DNA from: Campylobacter novaezeelandiae
GTDB taxonomy: Bacteria > Campylobacterota > Campylobacteria > Campylobacterales > Campylobacteraceae
DNA: 64,000 bases
Reading direction: 5' to 3'
Assembly (NCBI RefSeq): GCF_004323845.1
Contig: NZ_QPGR01000008.1
Coordinates: 1-64,000, forward strand
Position numbers and translations under genes: made by a program. This document shows, piece after piece, positions 60,855-64,000 of this stretch (position 1 is its first letter; every line of letters starts with the position of its first letter). Below the pieces are notes generated by a model. It ran no database searches. It saw only the letters and a list, made by a program, of their open reading frames with translations, and was not told the DNA's origin.

Positions 60855-62036
60855 CTAATTTAAACTAATAAGCTCTAGCGGATTAATATGAAAATTCTCT
60901 TGAGTAACCTCAAAAGTTAAATCATTCTTAATCCTTCCAACCACAGATCCTTTTTTAACATTTTTTCCAACTTTAATCGTTGGTGCTATTTTATCTAAAT
61001 GTGCATAGATGGTATGAATGCCATTATTATGTTCTATGATAACCACCCTTTGAAGCATAGAAGTGTCTTTAGCAAAAACAACTTTTCCATCTAAAACACT
61101 TCTAACTGTTGCATCACTTTTTGTACTTCTTAATATTACATTTTCATTGAAAATTTTTATATTGTATATGGGATCTAAATAATTGCCAAACTTTTGCTTT
61201 ACAGTAAAAGAATCTAAAGGTGCTATAGTTTTTTTTCCAGTATATTTTTTAATATTACCACTTTGATAACTTGAACCAAGCTGTCTAATAGTTTGTTTAT
61301 TATTTGAAGGCTTTGATTTATTATCCTTTGTCTCTTCTTGCTTTTTGTTTTGAATGATTTTTAATTGATTTAAAGTTTTTCTTAATTCTTCTTGCTGGGC
61401 TTGCAAATTCTCTAATTTTTTAGCATAAATACTTCTATCGGTTTTTTGTTTATTAATTTCATTAAGTTGATTTTGTTTTAAAAGTTGCAACTTAGCTATT
61501 TGATCATTATAATCTTTAAGATTAAGATTAATCTTTTGAATTTGAGCTTGTTTGTTATCAATAAGACGTGTTATATCCTCATAATCTTTAGAAAGCTTAA
61601 AAATCTCTTCGCTTAAAACCCTATCAAGACCTTCTAGAACCTCAAAGGCCATAAAACTTTCTTTACTCTCTATATAACCTTGAGGGATAGGCAAATCATA
61701 GGCAAAATCTTTGGCCATTAAGACTATAAGTTTATTTTCCATTAAAGCCTTGCTTTTGAGTAATTCTTTATTTTGAGAGCTTAAAGTTTGAAGCTCTTTA
61801 TTTTGTGCTTTTGCATTAGCCTCTAACTTATTTGTTTGTAAATTTAAAACTTGAATTTGATCACTTAATTCTTTTAATTTTTTTTCTCCACTTAAAATAT
61901 CATTTGCCAAATCTTCGAGTTTTTTATTAAGTTGTTCTTGAATTCTTTTATTGCTTTCCAAATTTTTAGTTTTTTCTGAAATTTCATTGGCAAATAAACC
62001 CAAAAAACAAAAAAAGATAAAAAAGATTTTTCTCAT
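60855..62036 (-). CDS. EnvC-like murein hydrolase activator with degenerate LytM domain
   Basis: A 393-residue periplasmic protein: signal peptide (IFFIFFCFLGLFA), long coiled coil (about residues 20-240) and a C-terminal M23/LytM fold (about 270-393). The metal-binding HxxxD and HxH motifs of active M23 peptidases are not intact: the end reads DLTFEVTQENFHINPLEL where LHFE is expected. It therefore looks non-enzymatic, like E. coli EnvC, which activates amidases when FtsEX signals. It overlaps ftsX by 4 bp, which supports this role. Confidence 0.88.
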   Translation of the reverse strand: MRKIFFIFFCFLGLFANEISEKTKNLESNKRIQEQLNKKLEDLANDILSGEKKLKELSDQIQVLNLQTNKLEANAKAQNKELQTLSSQNKELLKSKALMENKLIVLMAKDFAYDLPIPQGYIESKESFMAFEVLEGLDRVLSEEIFKLSKDYEDITRLIDNKQAQIQKINLNLKDYNDQIAKLQLLKQNQLNEINKQKTDRSIYAKKLENLQAQQEELRKTLNQLKIIQNKKQEETKDNKSKPSNNKQTIRQLGSSYQSGNIKKYTGKKTIAPLDSFTVKQKFGNYLDPIYNIKIFNENVILRSTKSDATVRSVLDGKVVFAKDTSMLQRVVIIEHNNGIHTIYAHLDKIAPTIKVGKNVKKGSVVGRIKNDLTFEVTQENFHINPLELISLN

Positions 62037-62839
62037 TTTTTAACTCTAAACATAACAGAATTAACACAAATTAGACAAATCAATAAAGTAAAAATAAAAA
62101 TTCCACCTAAATGTAAAATAAAATTGATTTTAGGTAAAATAAGATCTATAGACTTTAAACTTTCTTGTATAAATGAAAAATTATAAATTTGTGTAAAAAA
62201 TATAAGCAAAATTAAAAATGCGATCAAACAATCAATTAAAACGATTTTATAAAGCATAAAAGATCTAAACCAAAATGGCGCACCAAATAAGCACATAATT
62301 TCAACTCTTTGCGTATGCTCATAAAGCCATATTCTCATCTGTTTTAAAAATAACACAAATGAAAGTAAAATAATAATACACATAAAAAACCAAAATACCA
62401 CTTTAATAAGAACAAGTAAGGAATATATTTTATCATGAGTTTTTGAAAAAGTTTCAACCTTATTAATTCCAGGTATTGTTAAAAGAGTTGTTCTAATTTG
62501 CATCAACTCCTCTTGAGTTGGGAGATAATCAAGCTTAAGGGTATAAAACTTTGGCAAAGAAGCTCTTAAAATTTTTAAATTTTTATCAGAAATATCATTT
62601 TTAAGTCTTTCAATAAGTTTTTTAGGATCTAAAATTTCTACTGATACAACTGATGGTATTTTAGTTTTAATTAAATTTTGACTTAATTCATTAGAACTAG
62701 TTACTATAATATTATATTCTTTGTTTAAAACTTGTTCATAATGCTTTAAAGTAGCGTTAGTTAACAAAATAAATTCAAAAGCAAACATCATAAAAAGCAA
62801 AGGTAATATTAAAGATAAGTGGGTTTTAAAAAATTTCAT
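62033..62839 (-). CDS. ftsX: Cell division protein FtsX
   Basis: A 268-residue membrane partner of FtsE with an N-terminal transmembrane helix, a periplasmic domain of about 110 residues (with LTQEELMQIRTTL-like helices) and three further helices in the C-terminal half. The periplasmic loop would contact the EnvC-like protein encoded next. Sequence is poorly conserved as usual; the call rests on topology and the overlap with ftsE. Confidence 0.88.
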   Translation of the reverse strand: MKFFKTHLSLILPLLFMMFAFEFILLTNATLKHYEQVLNKEYNIIVTSSNELSQNLIKTKIPSVVSVEILDPKKLIERLKNDISDKNLKILRASLPKFYTLKLDYLPTQEELMQIRTTLLTIPGINKVETFSKTHDKIYSLLVLIKVVFWFFMCIIILLSFVLFLKQMRIWLYEHTQRVEIMCLFGAPFWFRSFMLYKIVLIDCLIAFLILLIFFTQIYNFSFIQESLKSIDLILPKINFILHLGGIFIFTLLICLICVNSVMFRVKK

Positions 62840-63491
62840 TCATTTTTCCATTTTCTATATTAAATCTTCTATAATTAAGTCTTAAATTGCTTGGAATTCT
62901 ATGTGTAACAACTACAACACAAGTTCCCAAAAGCTCCCTAGCTGATTTTAAAAGAGTCCAAATAATATCAGATGAATACTCATCAAGATTTCCAGTTGGT
63001 TCATCACAAAGCAAAAGCTTTGGATTGTGAGCCAATGCTCTTGCCATAGCAACTCTTTGTTGTTCTCCTCCTGAAAGCTGATCTGGTTTTTTATCTGCCT
63101 TAAAGGTTAAATTGACATGTTTTAAAAGCTTAGTTGCTTGTTCTTGACATATTTTTTTACTATAACCTTTTATCATGAGAGGAAGCATAACATTTTTTTC
63201 AACACTAAATTCTTTGATTAAGCGATAATCTTGAAAAATAATACCTATTTTTTGTCTCAATTTAAGAAGTTCTAAATTTCCTATTTTTTTCATACTGCTT
63301 CCACAAATTTCAAGTTGACCTGAAAGCAATTCTAAGTCTCCATAAAATGATTTTAAAAGTGTACTTTTGCCACTTCCACTTTTTCCAGTAATGAAAACAA
63401 AGTCATCGTCTTTAAAAGCAAAACTCGCCTCTTTAATAACTAGCTCATCATAACCTAAAGATAATTTTTGTGCTTTTATAAGGTTAGACAT
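62826..63491 (-). CDS. ftsE: Cell division ATP-binding protein FtsE
   Basis: A 221-residue ABC ATPase. Walker A GKSGSGKSTLL, Q-loop GIIFQDYRLI, signature LSGGEQQRVAMARAL, Walker B LLLCDEPTGNLD and the switch histidine in VVVTHR are all present. It powers transmission through FtsX rather than transport. Its 3' end overlaps ftsX by 14 bp. Confidence 0.95.
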   Translation of the reverse strand: MSNLIKAQKLSLGYDELVIKEASFAFKDDDFVFITGKSGSGKSTLLKSFYGDLELLSGQLEICGSSMKKIGNLELLKLRQKIGIIFQDYRLIKEFSVEKNVMLPLMIKGYSKKICQEQATKLLKHVNLTFKADKKPDQLSGGEQQRVAMARALAHNPKLLLCDEPTGNLDEYSSDIIWTLLKSARELLGTCVVVVTHRIPSNLRLNYRRFNIENGKMNEIF

Positions 63492-63551
63492 TAATTTTCC
63501 TTAAAAATAAAAAATTAAAATATATTATTTTGCTTTATTTTCACTTAAAAT

Positions 63552-64000
63552 TCAAGAAAATAATCTATTTTCATAGTAAATTATTTTTTTAAATTCTTCT
63601 ATAGCTTTTAAATTCTCTAAAGTTTTAAAAGGAGCTTTAAATACAAAATAACATTTATCTCCTAAAAAAATATAGGCATGTTCAGGTTTATTAAAAGCTC
63701 CAAAAGCTATTTTTACAACTAAAGAATCTGAAGTTATATAAAAATTTTCAATATGAAGAAAAAAATCTTTATATTTAAATGTTTGATTTTTAAAATTACG
63801 CAAAAGCTTTAACTGCTCTTTAGAAAAATGAATAGATTGTAAATTAAAATCTATAATACTTCTTTCTTGATCAAAAGAATTAAGATTATAAACAATTAAA
63901 TCATAAATATTTTTATTTTGTTTTTTCCATCTATCCTCGTATTTACTCGAAATCTCCAAATCTTCATTCTTTTTTATATCAAATTTTGGATTTTCAAATT
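63552..64000 (-). CDS. trmB: tRNA (guanine-N7-)-methyltransferase, C-terminal part (cut by window edge)
   Basis: The frame is open through the right edge of the window (about 13 further codons beyond the TTG at 63959), so only the C-terminal ~149 residues are seen. SSKYEDRWKKQNKNIYDL followed by the long C-terminal extension is characteristic of the longer TrmB of Campylobacter and Helicobacter. The catalytic SAM-binding half lies outside. The identification rests partly on position after ftsE (as Cj1278c in C. jejuni). Confidence 0.75.
   Translation of the reverse strand, partial: FENPKFDIKKNEDLEISSKYEDRWKKQNKNIYDLIVYNLNSFDQERSIIDFNLQSIHFSKEQLKLLRNFKNQTFKYKDFFLHIENFYITSDSLVVKIAFGAFNKPEHAYIFLGDKCYFVFKAPFKTLENLKAIEEFKKIIYYENRLFS

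Noticed and set aside
60855..62036. Reading the EnvC-like gene as an active M23 endopeptidase
   Set aside because: The HxxxD and HxH metal motifs are not intact, so an activator role is more likely.

Overview
The window is A+T-rich (clearly well below 40% G+C by eye), densely coded DNA from a Campylobacter, close to the C. jejuni/C. coli group. Evidence for this is a MOMP/PorA-type porin, the flagellar motor-disk protein PflB, a fumarate reductase in the order frdC-frdA-frdB, a HydABCD-type Ni-Fe hydrogenase, a malate:quinone oxidoreductase, Campylobacter-style TATAAT promoters and RBSs of the AAGGAG type. I cannot fix the species from sequence alone; C. coli or a rearranged C. jejuni relative fits best.

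Layout. 1-7.0 kb (minus strand): the start of an autotransporter-like surface protein cut by the window edge, the MsrPQ periplasmic methionine-sulfoxide repair pair, then a kdsA-ribH-nusB-pyrF block and two transporters (an NCS2 purine permease and an EamA/DMT carrier). 7.1-13.7 kb (plus): der-aroK-trpS-serS-pflB. 13.7-15.5 kb: tRNA-Asn and a sigma-54-type flagellar co-expressed gene. 15.5-20.6 kb (minus): a radical-SAM gene, hemE, aroC, rnc, rnhA and a LapB-like TPR protein, divergent from dnaG and a PP-loop thiolase-like gene (20.7-23.5 kb). 23.6-29.2 kb is an accessory-looking stretch: secreted alpha/beta hydrolase, MdaB-like quinone reductase, zinc alcohol dehydrogenase, a small flagellar co-expressed protein and porA, separated by longer spacers that contain hairpins and gene stubs. 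29.6-34.7 kb: Sel1-repeat protein, frdCAB and lgt. 34.8-41.97 kb: a lipoprotein, then the gatC-cvpA-fur-lysS-glyA-DUF1882-SPOR-aroE block on the minus strand. 42.1-47.3 kb (plus): a YfgM-like/BamB-like pair, coaX, mqo, pyk. 47.3-64 kb (minus): hydABCD, mnmC, amiA, a nitronate-monooxygenase-family gene, tyrS, spoT, rpoZ, pyrH, an EnvC-like activator, ftsX, ftsE and the 3' part of trmB.

How the genes fit together. Respiration is well represented: HydABC delivers H2 electrons to the quinone pool, Mqo delivers malate electrons, FrdCAB links the pool to fumarate/succinate, and MsrPQ also draws on the pool. Cell-envelope genes cluster too: FtsE-FtsX-EnvC would control the amidase AmiA encoded nearby, Lgt makes lipoproteins, and BamB/YfgM-like proteins assist outer-membrane assembly. 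Three genes point to the flagellar programme (pflB and two flagellar co-expressed genes).

The most notable non-core observations are: gene blocks that are far apart in C. jejuni NCTC 11168 (from memory of its locus numbering) are adjacent here; a 37-bp perfect dyad overlaps a textbook sigma-54 promoter; a second perfect dyad sits exactly between the divergent gatC and yfgM-like promoters; and several small gene stubs lie at the junctions. I found no CRISPR array, prophage, insertion sequence, rRNA operon or convincing new defence system.
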